DNA of 64,000 nucleotides from Brugia malayi. Lineage: Eukaryota > Nematoda > Chromadorea > Rhabditida > Onchocercidae. The stretch is taken from contig NW_025062476.1 in assembly GCF_000002995.4 (NCBI RefSeq), positions 62,001 to 126,000 of the forward strand, read 5' to 3'. Below are positions 1 to 11,780 of the stretch, piece after piece. Positions within the stretch are counted from its first letter, which is position 1, and each line of letters starts with the position of its first letter. A program made the position numbers and the translations under genes. The notes under the pieces are model-generated. The model saw only the letters and a program-made list of their open reading frames with translations, was not told where the DNA came from and did not search any database.

Positions 1-1500
1 ATAACCAGTACCTATGCAATGCATATAAATTGATCAATTAAGCTCGAAATATCTAAGTCTAAGCATTATTTTATTATTTAAAATGTCAAATGACCACAAT
101 GTATGTGACCATTTCCAGCACTATGCGTATATAATAATCATTTTTTTTTTATTAAATGATATTTTTTAATAGTTTTAACATCCTTTGAAATTAAATTTTG
201 ATAATAGTAGAACTTCTTACCTAGTTTTATATGCAAATACCCGTATAAATTATGGGATTTTTGTAAATGTATTATTTAAATTTGAAATGTAAATTTATTT
301 GAATTGTAAGAATGAATTAAAACCGTGATAAATTAAAAATTTAGTCAATTCCGCTAGTCAAATATTGATTAAAACTTAATTTTCAAAGTTTATTTAATTA
401 TTTATGCTGATCAAATGACCAGTCGTAAATGACCAGTATCCATGAAATGAATAAAAAATAATCAATTAAGCTCGAAATATCTAATTTTTTTTTAATGAGT
501 ATATATTTTTTAACAGTTTTAACATTTAATTAAAGTAAAATTTGATATTACTAGAAATTATTTCGTAGTCTAATATACAAAAAAGGCTTTGATTCATTGC
601 AAATCATAAAATTTTCATAAAATTCGATCTTAAAATTTCAAACAAAAATTAATTTTAGCTGCAGAAATGAATTAAATCTACGACAAATTAAAAATCTTAT
701 TAATTTTGCTTCTCAAATATTAAAAAAAGCTTAGTTATTGAAATTTATTTTCATATTTATGTTGTCAGTTGACCACACCGTAACTGACCGTTATCCATGC
801 AATGCATAAATTTAATCAATTCACTTCAAAATAACTAATTTTTTTTAATGAATTGACATTTTTTAATAGTTTTAACATTTAATTAAAATCAAAATTGATA
901 AAACTAGAAATTATTTCCTCGTTTAATATACAAAGGAAATTAAAAAAATTTTCACCATAATCAATTTTTAGATTTGAAAAAATGCTTAAGCCTAAGCCTA
1001 AGCATTATTTTATTATTTAAGATGTCAAATGACCACAATGTACGTGATAGTTCCCGCACTATGCGTATACAATAATCAATTTTTTTTTATTAAATGATTT
1101 TTTTTTAATACTTTTAACATCATTTGAAATTAAATTTTGATAATAGTAGGACTTCTTACCTAATTTAGTATGCAAATACCCGTACAAATTATGGGATTTT
1201 TATAAATTATGGTATTATTTAAATTCGAAATATAAATTAATTTTAATTGTAAGAATGAATTAAAATCGTGAAAAATTAAAAATTTAATTAATTTCTAAAG
1301 TTTATTTTATTATTTTTGCTAGTCAAATGACCACGGTGTGTGTGACCAGTACCTTGCAACGCATAAAATTCAATCAATTAAGTACAAAATATCTATTTTT
1401 TTAATGAACTGATAATTTTCAATATTTTAACATTTAATTAAGATTAGTTTTTGATATTGCTAGAATTTATTTTGTAGATTAGTAAGCAAAATTCTAAATT
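1..1500 (+). repeat. Family 1 AT-rich satellite, left block
   Basis: About four to five diverged monomers of roughly 300-350 bp. Each carries the landmarks seen throughout the window: a GGTCAAATGACC-like palindrome, then a GACCAGTACCTATGCAATGC-like box (near 431, 785 and 1345), then TTTTAACATTTAATTAAA, then GTAAGAATGAATTAAAACCG. One monomer has a GCCTAA core (984-1003). The block ends near 1500, where sequence resembling a decayed bacterial gene begins. No gene is seen here. Confidence 0.85.
984..1003. repeat. Telomere-like GCCTAA core in satellite
   Basis: GCTTAAGCCTAAGCCTAAGC, two GCCTAA units plus partial flanks. This is the short version of the core. The longer copies further right have two arms around a TATA centre. 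Confidence 0.85.
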
Positions 1501-1623
1501 CCATAGAGCAACACAGTGACACACAGCGAAGATAAAGTATATATAACTCTAAAAGATTTTAGTAGTAGTGAAGCTTTATAACTGTATTCTTAAGTTAAGA
1601 AGGTGCTTTCTACATATTTTTTT

Positions 1624-2673
1624 CTATTGTACTGCTTTCATTTCATCTATTTTAGTACTAAGTTCTAATATTTTAGTCGCAACACAAGACACCGCCCATG
1701 CTATTGCTGCAACTACAACTACTGTTGCTATTATAGGATAGCCCGAATGCGACTTGCGACTGTTTCAGTTACAAAAAGTGCTGTTGCTGTGCAGTACTAT
1801 TGTTAAATCAAAAGACATTTTACTCTGTTGGTCAAATCGCTTCATTCTCTCTTCAGACCAAAGATTTCACCTCTTAATTATGTAGTGACTTTTGTTAAAA
1901 TCGCTCGGGATTTTACCATCATTATTCTCTAACAAAACATTTACTCTTTTACCTATTAAAGTCTTAATTACTCCTTTGCAGCTATATCGAGTATCTGTGC
2001 ACCCTTGCTTGCTTGATACAATGTAAACAAGGAGTGCGTTTGTCTTTATCTATTGCATTAGCATTTGCTCCCGCTGCTATTAAAGTTTTTACTGTCTCTG
2101 TATCGTCAGTAAAATGTAAATGGGTTATTCCATATTTATCTGCTGCAGGAACATCTGCTCCTCCTGCTCCTATTAGGACTTTTTCTAATCTCTTTACGAC
2201 AGAACTGAGTAGCTATATGTGGAGGAGTGCATTTATCTTTATCGTCTGCATTAACATTTGCGCCTGCTTCTATTAGAGTCTCCGTTGCCTGTGCACCCTT
2301 GACACAATGTGAAGGAGTGCATTTATCTTCATCATCATCTACATTGACATTTCCTTCTAACGGATTTTTCACTGTAGCAATATGACTTCTTAACAGCCAA
2401 ATGTATCTTTGTCCACTGCATTAATTAATATCAATTCCTTCCACCCAAATAAAGCTTTCACCACACTTTTTAGATTATTGTGAACAGCAAATGCAATAGT
2501 CCATTTTTCACTGCAAATAAGTGATTTACATCAAAATTAGTTTCCTTCCATATGTACTTAAATCCATTTTTTTTAAATTCTCTTTTATTTTTGCAATTGC
2601 GTTATCTTTACTTAATTGTTTCCTTATCGATTGCACTTAATATTTCTTTCCATTGTTCATATTCAATTGTCAT
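1624..2673 (-). pseudogene. Decayed ankyrin-repeat protein gene of Wolbachia-like type
   Basis: Reading the minus strand, a start at 2673 gives MTIEYEQWKEILSAIDKETI and then stops within a few codons, so the gene is broken early. Further down, ankyrin-type repeats are visible in shifting frames: a run ending in TLIEAGANVNADDKDKCTP (about 2230-2330) and another with TVKTLIAAGANANAIDKDKR (about 2030-2110). The last part (about 1624-1755) encodes a hydrophobic segment VVVVAAIAWAVSCVATKI, then a short charged tail and a stop at 1624. Ankyrin repeats followed by a C-terminal membrane segment are common in Wolbachia ankyrin proteins. Several frameshifts and stops make it a pseudogene. Bacterial origin is inferred from protein style and from neighbouring prfB and virB4 remnants; a eukaryotic ankyrin pseudogene is a less likely alternative. 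Confidence 0.75.
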
Positions 2674-2909
2674 CCCTTTTTAAATAATGTTTTAATTATC
2701 GTGGATTACGACAAAAAAGCCAACTCATTTTTTTTTTTCTTTTTTTGAGAGAAATTGTTATTTGAATGAATGCGTTGGTGAATTGTTACGCTACTTGAAT
2801 GAATGCGAGACAAGCATCATGATAAAATTAGTTAAATTTTTAATTAAATGAAGAAGGCAAAAGAAACCCTGGGTTAATATCGAATAGATATTAATATTTA
2901 TCAAATACA

Positions 2910-3235
2910 CATCAACATTTCAGTCCAATCATCGCTCTCTGTTCCACCAACTCCTGAGTGGATTTCTAAAAGCAATCAGTATTATCTGCTCCACCAGTAA
3001 ATAAGAAATTTGTTTCTTTACGCTTGACTAATTTCTCTGATTTTAGTAATTCATTTTCAATTTCAGAGAAAAACTCTTCATCGTTTTCATCAATAGTGGA
3101 TTTCATTAAACTGATAGCATCGTTATAATCACTTTCTAGCTTTGAAAACGACTCTCTATCATTCTTAATTTTAGAATATTCGTTTAAAATTCTTGTCCCT
3201 CTTGGCTGTTTTGCGATAGATTACCATCCACAGTT
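2910..3235 (-). pseudogene. prfB: Fragment of bacterial peptide chain release factor 2
   Basis: Minus-strand translation gives ILNEYSKIKNDRESFSKLES, then KRKETNFLFTGGADNTDCF, then EIHSGVGGTESDDWTEML. This matches the region of RF2 that leads into its conserved EIHAGAGGTES-type segment just after the coiled-coil domain. RF2 normally recognises UGA/UAA stops on the bacterial ribosome. Only about 105 residues are present of about 340-370. One base is missing in the codons for DCFLEIH (near 2968-2972), so the frame breaks just before the conserved glycine-rich segment. Another stop or shift follows the first residues (near 3190). The GGQ-containing catalytic domain is absent. It is a nuclear-inserted or otherwise dead fragment, lying head to head with virB4. 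Confidence 0.82.
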
Positions 3236-3256
3236 TGAGACTACAACTTTTGGAGG

Positions 3257-3310
3257 CGCAATTTTGACACTTCTTGATAAAAGAAATAATCATGAGGTGT
3301 CAAAATTGCG
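3257..3310. repeat. Perfect 14-bp inverted repeat (hairpin)
   Basis: CGCAATTTTGACAC at 3257-3270 is repeated inverted as GTGTCAAAATTGCG at 3297-3310, with a 26-base loop. It lies between the divergent prfB and virB4 fragments. It could be an old bacterial intergenic palindrome carried in with the insertion, or the remains of a small mobile element. Function unknown. Confidence 0.7.
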
Positions 3311-3514
3311 GTGTCAAAAAAATTTTAGCTAAGTTCTGAAAATACTCAAGGATTTTTAGATTTTCATTATGCTTTAGATTCTAATATATTTATTATTAGC
3401 AGCAATAACAGTACACAAAATAGAAATTTAACCATATAATAGTTAAATAATGATAAATAATTGAAGGAAATTTTAAATTATGAAAGGAAGATAGATCCTT
3501 CAGAAACCTAGTAC

Positions 3515-4190
3515 CATTTTTAGGACTTGCAGGTTCTGATACTCTAGCTGGAGTGATATCTATGTGGCATGGTAATAGCTCTCATGCTGCAGTATTTGAT
3601 AACAATAAAGATTTGATAGATTTTTCAAAAGCAAGAGTATTTGGCTTGAAATGGCTAGCTTACTGAAAGATCCCGTTGCTCTTGGGTTGGTCTTGACTTA
3701 TTATTTCACAGGATTAGTATATCTCTTGATGGCACTCCATCTATTATCGTCCTTAATGAGGTATGGACATTAATATATAATCCTCTTTTTGCATCTAAGA
3801 TAAAGGACTGGTTGAAAGTGATGAGAAAATTAAATGCCTTTGTGGTTTTTGCTATTCAGAGCGTTGAAGATGCAAGCAAAAGTACTATTAGTAATATAAA
3901 TGTACAGCAAACATCAACACAGATTTTTTTGTCAAATCTAAAAGCTACTAGTGTCTACCGAAATGTTTTCATGTTGACTGAACGCGAGTACATACTAATC
4001 AAGCACACAGATCCAAGTACTAGATTTTCCCTTGGTCAAACAAGGGATTAATGCTGTGGTGGCGAGAATAGACTTAAAAGGTTTAGATGATATAGTCAAC
4101 ACATTATGGACGTGCAGAGAGTGTCATACTATTATATTAAAAGAAGTCGGGGAGGATCCAAAAGTATGGTTGGTTTTTTATTTTATCAGA
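3515..4190 (+). pseudogene. virB4: Decayed type IV secretion ATPase VirB4, C-terminal part
   Basis: Spliced across frames, the plus strand reads GVISMWHGNSSHAAVFDNNK, LLKDPVALGLVLTYYF, GTPSIIVLNEVWTLIYNP, DWLKVMRKLNAFVVFAIQSV, NVFMLTEREYILIKHTDPST, then GINAVVARIDLKGLDDIVNT. This is the Walker B and C-terminal region of VirB4, the energising ATPase of the bacterial type IV secretion system. The usual Walker B aspartate is replaced: NEVW stands where DE(A/G)W is expected. Frame changes occur near 3650, 3710 and 4030, and a two-base loss near 4107 turns the expected LCGRAE into LWTCRE. The longest open piece is 3812-4051. The Walker A half is missing. The virB6 remnant follows directly, the normal rickettsial gene order. 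A second broken copy lies at 57631. Confidence 0.88.
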
Positions 4191-4198
4191 AGTAAAAA

Positions 4199-4470
4199 AT
4201 GTTTAAGACTAAGCTGTCATTACGATATTTTTACTAGATATAGATTTTTCACTCTCATGTGCAGTACTTGCAGACAGAGAAAGTGGCACTGATAAGACGA
4301 AATTGTTAGCAGATTTAGTTCTGTTGCTAGCATTAGTCATGCCTCTAACCCTGACTATTGGACTTTGAAAACAGTTGCAGCTATTGCAAGAATAGCAATT
4401 ACGGTGGTGAAAATCCCTTCATATCTAATTCAAAATTTCAAATATGATTTGTTAGCTACGTCCATAACGT
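4199..4470 (+). pseudogene. virB6: Decayed VirB6-type inner-membrane protein, N-terminal part
   Basis: An ATG at 4199 starts MFKTKLSLRYF directly after the virB4 end. In shifting frames the following sequence reads SCAVLADRESGTDKTKLLAD, then LLLALVMPL, TVAAIARIAIT and IPSYLIQNFKYDLLAT. The hydrophobic character, the position right after virB4 and the close match to the second copy at 57853 support a VirB6-family protein, a multi-pass channel component of the type IV system. At least two frame changes are present and the rest of the gene is missing, so it is non-functional. The family call rests mostly on gene order. Confidence 0.72.
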
Positions 4471-6324
4471 TTCACGGTTCACCATTTTACCATTTGCGAT
4501 TTTCCTTCTTTTAAATGTTATGAAAACTGTTATCCTCTCTATGATTAGACTGATCGGAAAGCAGAGTTGACGGCGTAAGCGGATGTGAGCAGTTAAGTTA
4601 GAAAGTATAAATTCTACCGAAACTTCTTCGAACTAAAATAAAGACAAGCTTTAATCTCATTTACCTGAATAACACAAAGGAAAGTACAGTTTCGGAAACA
4701 AAAATATTACTGTGAGCTATGTTAATGTTATTTCTACATGTATTTCTATTAAACGACCATGACCAACGTCTCATTCTTATCGAAATCATCATCATCAATC
4801 ATTCTTTTGTTTCTTTTTTGTGTCTTTTTGTTTTGGTTATCAATCGATTGGTTTTTATGAGAAAGGAATGGCAATCGATATTCCTTCTCTTGGAATTTTC
4901 TAGAAAACTTTCTCACAATAGGTTAGATTATTGGTGTGCGGTGGTGTTCAGCAAGGATTTAATTCAACTGTTTTACTCTTTGACTTTTAAAGTGTTAGAT
5001 TTGTTGTAATAATAATAATAGTATTCGTCATTTTATTTATTTATACCTAGAATGTATTGTATTTTTAATTAGTTTATATTGTTTATTTTTTGACTCCTTC
5101 GTTTCATTTTCGTATTTTAAAGTTTATTTTTAAATTTGGCATTGTTGATTGCATTCTCACTTTCTTTTATTTATTCGTTATTTCTTTCATAATGTAGCGT
5201 TGATTCCATTGTATTGTTTTTTAATGCAAAATATGCTGTCACTAAGATGATCCCTTATGATCTTTGGCATGTATCAAATTTATGAACTGATGAACTTGCC
5301 TGCAACTGGAGAAGTCATATGGTGCAGATAGTTCTGTTTTGTCTAGAGGTAAATAATTTTGTGCTCATCACTATGCGATTATGGAATGGTTCGACGAACA
5401 GATAAATGCCGGAATGTAGCAGTACAGCGATGGTAATCGATCGGAACAGACAGTGCTGTAGTGGGTTCATCGTAGCTAGACAGTACTGCCAGGGTGAGTA
5501 TGCCAGCCAGCCAGCCAGCCATTGAGTCAGCAACGCACATTGTACTACGTGTCGCGGAGGTTTTATCTACCAGCAAACTATAGAAAATGAAGTCGCCCAT
5601 GCCAAGACGAACTGATGCTGAAATTTGCATATTTACGAATTTTAGTTTAAATTTAGCATCATATAGTACGCATTATTAAGCATTCTGAATTGTGGGATGA
5701 TTGGCTTGATGATTGCGTGATGACTGGTCAGTTGCCGAGCTAGCAGGTCAAGAAAATGATGTGGCAAGAAAATAATTCCCATAGAAAAGTATTTCGCAGT
5801 ATTTCCTATAGCCTTACCTTTCTGTCGCGTTATGCTTGAGGAAATTAATTGAAGAAATTTAGATAAAGTTTTGAGCAGATAATACTTATTTGATTGCTCT
5901 TATTTGAAAAAAATACTTATTTGAAAGAAAAAACATGTTAATCACATTGATAACGGCGAAAAGAATGGAGCGTTCTGAAGGATTTGTAATCAGAATGAGC
6001 TTTTCCACTGATACGTCGCAATGGACCGATGGGTGCAAGCACTGCGAATGCATCTGAATGCTTTCTTGTATTCGATTAGGAATCAATTCAATCTCTTTAT
6101 GGAATAATTAAGATTAGAATATTTTATCTTCTCTAAAAGATAAAATTTATCTCTTTTCTCAAGTCTTTCCCCTTTTCTGGTCATTTTGATCGGCGATCTA
6201 ATTTGTTGCAATGATCGCATTCATACGATTCTGCAACTGTCCACAATCTCATATGCACTGCTTACAGTCAGAGAGGGTTTCACAGAAATATTACTTAGAT
6301 GGTACAGCGAACTCATCAACTTAC
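4471..6324. other. Non-coding stretch, no gene supported
   Basis: AT-rich single-copy DNA. It holds a short (CCAG)n tract at about 5503-5520 and several open frames of 60-96 codons that overlap each other on both strands and show no recognisable family. If the chemoreceptor exon at 6325-6648 is real, its downstream introns and exons should lie in this interval on the minus strand; I could not fix their borders. Confidence 0.6.
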
Positions 6325-6648
6325 CCCAAATAATAACGAACTCATCAACCCAAAGCATACCAATACAAACCACGCAGTATGTGTAGGGAACATTCGAAGG
6401 TAAAATACAGAAACCAATGAACAGTTGCAAATGACGTAGAATTGATGCATGTAAAGAGGAGTTTTTTTGGTGAAGAATACGAGGATACCGATGGTACCAT
6501 ATGTAATAACAGTAAGTGTTGTGAGTATAGGAGGGGCGGTCTGGAAGCCAATTGCTTTGAATAAGTCTCTGAAATATCTTACTATTCTTATGATCAATAT
6601 GATAAAGGATAGATTAAGGATAATATGATAAATGATAGTTAATGACAT
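6325..6648 (-). CDS. Probable first exon of a nematode seven-transmembrane chemoreceptor
   Basis: The minus strand opens with ATG at 6648 and runs without a stop to a good splice donor: the exon ends at 6325 with TTTGGG followed by GTAAGT. The encoded 108 or so residues hold three hydrophobic segments: IIYHIILNLSFIILIIRIV, PILTTLTVITYGTIGILVFF, and a third running from VICNCSLVSVFYL to WFVLVCFGLMSSLLFG. The short loop TKKTPLYMHQFYVICN between segments two and three has the K/T-P-x-x-M...Y...N pattern seen in nematode serpentine receptor families (srh/str/sri-like). These are G-protein-coupled receptors expressed in sensory neurons. The exact subfamily is not certain and the remaining exons were not located. 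A chance open frame in AT-rich DNA is possible, but the donor placement favours a real exon. Confidence 0.45.
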
Positions 6649-9359
6649 AATTGGGCTAATGTCATCTGAAATTCACTGAAGAGAATTCCTTAACTTTTTA
6701 ACTCATTAGCTTCTAAACTGCGACATCTCTTGCTTTTCAGTAAATTGAAGAGTTAAGTTCACTGACAAGAAATATTTTATAAAGCGTTCTCTGAAGGCAG
6801 TGACAATGAGCACTTGTGGTAATAACGCAGTTTGTTGCACGAATGTATTTTTTATAAAGTGACACCACTTTGTACATCGTTCTGATGCAATTAATTAATA
6901 ATTGACGCTATTTGATTCAGCCTGCCTCTTCCGGATTTCAGATTCAGGTACAAGTTGCAGTCACTCTTGGTTGGATAATCTTTACCGGTTGTTATTCTGA
7001 TTTATGTTTGTAATTCGGCTTTTAGTGCAAAATTTATTATAGCTAGCATCAACACGCATCCGATTCCATTTATCTGTGAATTTAAACATACTACGTAAAG
7101 CGATTCGAGCTACTGTGAGCTAGAAACATATTGATTGGAAATTGTTCCAGAAGCAGTCTCAAGTTCCATTTTTGCATGACATTCACCAAGATCAATCCCC
7201 CTAGAGAATTTGACCGGCGAATCTCAGTGATCTCAATTACAATTGCAATTATTCCGCAGCATTCGACAAGCCTTCACTATTAAATAGATTTTTCTCTGTT
7301 TTAAATCATTACCCATAAATGTAAGATAACCAACTTATCACTTAATGTAATGACAGTGAAGAACATTCGCTGCGGTGTTTCGTTCGAATCATCAAGTAGA
7401 AGAAAGTAAAGGTCAAATGAAGTCAATAAAGTTCCATTGCTGTGCAATCCAATTTTCTGACTACTTGCAAGCTTTGAGAGCTCTAGCCATCCCGTCGACG
7501 ATTTCATTTTCGGTTGTATGATTATGGACCGGATCGAACTTATAATAGAAGACAGAATTCGAATCCTTTTTGGTATGATATATACCAATTCAAACAATTA
7601 GCGTTAACGTTATATTAAGAGTGACAGGAATCAACAATTTCTCAACCTGAAAATACATCTCACTATCTCCCCAAACAATATTTGGCTGTAATTTCAGTTC
7701 AAGTGTAGCCAGTCGCTCCATGGTGTATTTGCAAATGATACTCGACAGTGACAACTATCACTTCATTTCATATGCTGTAACACCATTTAAATCCCTCTCA
7801 TTTCTCCTCCTCCTGTTCTCCTTCCACCTGTATCTTCTTTTTGACATTTTCAGATTTAAGCAAAAACTTGAAAATCAAGCGCAGTCTCACCTCAGCGCAC
7901 GACAATAAAAAGTTCACCGACTGCAAAGCGCCCCTACAGAGAATAAAGATGGAGTTATTTTTCCTTCTCACTCTATTAAACCTGTCTTTCATCTAGCTAC
8001 ATATTTTGTAAACTTTAATTTTAAATAATTTGCATAAAAAATATGTATGGGTATGATTTCCTCACCGTCTGAACTCTCTAAATTTCTCTTATATTTCAAA
8101 GAGATATGACCACAGTTATCACATCGTAATACCACGCATAATAATGGATGCAGAAAGCAGCTGACTTGCCATCCTCTCACTCAATCGATGACTAAAGCAC
8201 TTATGGGAGCAACAGCTTGTGACAATTGATAGGATTGGTGGTTACTGTGAACCGTAGTGCTGGGACATTCGTATTGAAACAGTCGAAATGGGTTCAATTA
8301 GAAATTTAAGTTGAGCGACCGAATCATAATATTAGCAAAATCAAAGTGACAAAGTTATGTTGAAGAGAACGAAATTGTGTACAATAGAAGTGCTGAAACA
8401 GCATTCTAACATCTGACTAAATCACTTAGTTGTAAAGCCAAATGGAGATGGAAGCGAATGTCAGCTAGGATCTTAATTATTTTTTAGAAAACAGGAATTC
8501 CATGTTTTTTTTTTTTATTTTCGGACTCCAGAAAGAGCTGTTGTAATCCAATCTAAGAACAGTTCATTTCATAACTTCAATTGTATTTCTCATCAAATGA
8601 TTCAAAATGAATGCAAATGAGTGTTATGATGTAATGAACTACTTATCTAATTTTCATCTTTGTTTTTAACTATCAGCTTATCATCAATGGTTAAATACCA
8701 AAAACCGATTCACACATTTTCACTCTGATAACTAATATTTAAGGTTTTCCTTTTTTGTTCAGGTAACTCTCTTCACAATAGTATTACAGCATATCTTTGT
8801 AAATCACCCATTAGGAAGAGTTCGTTATCTAGTTCTTTCTTCATTTATAGTTCTACACAATAACTTTTTTCATACTCTCGGAGCTTTTGCCTTGACATCT
8901 TAAGAACTCTCCTAAACTACAACTCAAGCAACTCCTTAGCAAATACCATTCAAACCTTGAAACGGTTTCTTCAAACGATCAATGATCGTCTATTGACTAA
9001 TAATTATCATATAATATTACCATCCATCTTCCATAAAGAACGAACCTTTACAATAATTCTTTGTGAGACACCAAATTACTCAAATCAAGAAACTTCCATG
9101 ACAAATTTGATGCTACGAATCGGGAAGTCAACAGCTTAATTAAAAGTCCTTCATTGTGAATGGATTATATCTCGAGTTGTGTAGTCTGGATTTAGCGACG
9201 AATGCTAATTCATAGTAACTTTTGTATAATTCCAAATTTTTTTTAACTTCTCTTCATTGACTTATTTTATATCTTGTTCTTAATGAACCATTTCTATATA
9301 AATTTCTTCTTTCCTTTTGAATAGAATCGAGAATGTTCATAACTGATTCAAGAATACCA
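6649..9359. other. Mostly non-coding stretch with weak open frames
   Basis: No gene is supported. Two minus-strand open frames are the most gene-like: 7301-7597 (98 codons, polar then hydrophobic, no family recognised) and 7989-8180 (63 codons, with a CDNCG knuckle but no second pair of ligands). Neither has convincing splice sites at both ends. The rest is AT-rich DNA with short homopolymer tracts (for example T9 near 8509). Confidence 0.5.
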
Positions 9360-9464
9360 CGGTTAATTGATATATATATATATCCAAACAATTATATATA
9401 TATATCCAAACAATTAGTAGTAGTAGAACAAAGAAATATATTCTAAAAGTATTTTTGTATATTA

Positions 9465-9503
<39 letters not shown>

Positions 9504-9760
9504 AAACAATTAGTAGTAGTAGAACAAAGAAATATATTCTAAAAGTATTTTTGTATATTATCTATATATATATATATCCAAACAATTAGTAGTAGTAGAA
9601 CAAAGAAATATATTCTAAAAGTATTTTTGTATATTATCTATATATATATATATATATATATCCAAACAATTAGTAGTAGTAGAACAAAGAAATATATTCT
9701 AAAAGTATTTTTGTATATTATCTATATATGTATATATATATAGATATATATATATATATC

Positions 9761-9795
<35 letters not shown>

Positions 9796-10430
9796 AATTC
9801 TTTTATTTCCCTGGGAAGTCCTAGGTTTTCTGCTATTCCTGAGCTCTGGCCGCTGTTTGTCATATTTTTTCTTTAACCTCCTCGCTTGATAGTTTATGAA
9901 TGCTCTTTTGAATCCGGAAGGAAGTGTTACAATAGCGCGTACGTAAATCTGATACTTAGGAAGGATATTGTTCCATCATTTCAGTAATACGACCTGATGA
10001 ATAAGATTCTAATCATTTTCGATGCATTTAATGGGTTCATTTAATAAAGTAGCATCTTCACATCTATTGATAGTATCACCGATGGGAACTTCATCGGATG
10101 GAAGCATCACCTGAAATTTGCTAATTATTGCTTTTTGACATACATCCACTGCTATTATCAGAAAGAATTTCAACATAAGCAATGTTTGATGTTTGAAACA
10201 AATTCTAGAAGTTTGGTTGACAAAATGGAGTAACATTTGCATAAAGGGAACTGATGAATAGCTGGGATTAAATGTCATCGTATGGTGAAATATTTAATCA
10301 GTTGTGCAGTATTAAATAATCCTGTCTGCTTTGTTTAATAAAATATAGTTTATTGAAGGTAAGTAAAATACTGAATGAATTATTTGCATTTTGAAAAAAG
10401 TTTCAGTTTTAAATTTTGGTGACGTAAATT
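9271..10430. repeat. Segmental duplication, left copy
   Basis: Sequence on both sides of the (TA)n minisatellite matches 58330-58900. Shared stretches include GAACCATTTCTATATAAATT (near 9283 and 58340), AATCGAGAATGTTCAT (near 9326 and 58401), CTATTCCTGAGCTCTG-like sequence (near 9833 and 58500) and a minus-strand piece encoding VCQKA...KFQ-M-PSD-V (near 10080-10140 and 58610-58650). The paired copies are clearly diverged by substitutions and small indels. Both lie downstream of a virB4-virB6 remnant, so the two regions may be one old duplication of a larger block. An 89-codon minus-strand frame at 10009-10278 belongs to it; whether it was ever an exon is unclear. Confidence 0.75.
9361..9800. 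repeat. Compound (TA)n minisatellite
   Basis: At least three consecutive copies of a unit made of CCAAACAATTAGTAGTAGTA, then GAACAAAGAAATATATTC, then TAAAAGTATTTTTGTATATT, separated by (TA)n runs of different length. Units start near 9400, 9501, 9579 and 9661. The unit cores look identical while the TA runs vary, so slippage and unequal exchange are recent. Confidence 0.9.
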
Positions 10431-11780
10431 AAATGACAATTGGAAATATGTTGACTTATTTCCAACATTTATTCTTAGGTACTGCCTGGTAGCTTAATGG
10501 CATTTTAATTGATCATATCTAATTCCATGATCTTTCTTCCCATCTGTTCTTCTAAACTAATTTCTTTACCTAATAATTAAGTTAATAATATTCCATACAT
10601 ATGTTTTTTTTTTTTTTTTTTTGCAACAGTAATTCCATTAATATTTGAAAATATATTTGTTTGTTTAATCAAAAATTAACTGATAATACATTACTGATTG
10701 AAGTGATGAATTTAACTCCTATTTATTGTGACATTTGTTTTTTTGTTAAAAAATTACGAATAAATTTGTTGAAAGGAATTTTCAAATCTATCGTCCAATT
10801 TTATTGTGATGATTAAGTGCTAATTTTGCTGCCAGACTATGTCACCAAACAATTAAAAGTATAAGAGTATGATAATGGTTAATTTATTCATTATATCAGG
10901 TAAGTTAAAATAGGGTATAACAATCAGTACTTCAGCATTTGTTTGAATGACCAAAGTAATATTTTTTAATATTTACTTCTTTTCTCTTTTGGTGATTTGA
11001 GTACTTTGTAAATAATAATAAAAAAATGAATTGGGTCACGATTAGCTTTGATGCACTTCAGTTTTTCTTTTAATTTTAAATTGCAAATGAATTTTACCTA
11101 CTTACTTTAATCACCAATATATATAGAATTATAATTTTCACGAGATATGGCTTAAAGATATGGAAGATTACTTACTTCAGCATTGTTTAATACTTCGTAA
11201 TTACGATTGCACCATTTTTTGTTTCTATGTAGATCATAAGAGTGATTAATGGTAAGCCAGTTACAGCAAAAAACTTATTCGGTGGTAGACTAAAAAATAT
11301 TATTGTGTGTTGACAGAATAGGTGTCAAAGTCGAATCATAAGCGATTTAGTAGACTGCAGACAAATTGCAAAATGATTCGATGTGTTAAGTGCTAGGCTT
11401 TTCTATCAATTTGTAAAATAATAATAGTTTTTGAGCAAATTTTCACTTAGTATATATCTTAATCATTTTCTCTTTATTCTCATCGTAGATAAATTGTTTT
11501 TATAAAGATTTGAATCTTCGTCATTTACTTTTTTAAATTTTTCAGTGCTAGAAAATCTCTCGCGATATTAAAACATCAGTTGTTACGGTATATGCTAACT
11601 GCCTGCCACAGGACTTTTGTCATATACAAAAGGCACTGAGGTTAGAAAAATGTCGCAGCATTTTCTGAATTGTATATTGCTGTACCATGGTCAGCGATGT
11701 TTTAAACCATATTTCCATATACATTATGTTTTAAATTGAACGATTTTAAATATTGTTTTTCAAATTTTAAAAAAAATTTG
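10431..11780. other. AT-rich non-coding stretch
   Basis: No open frame of note, no RNA gene seen. It contains a T18 tract near 10604-10622. Toward 11780 it grades into family 1 satellite. Confidence 0.6.
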
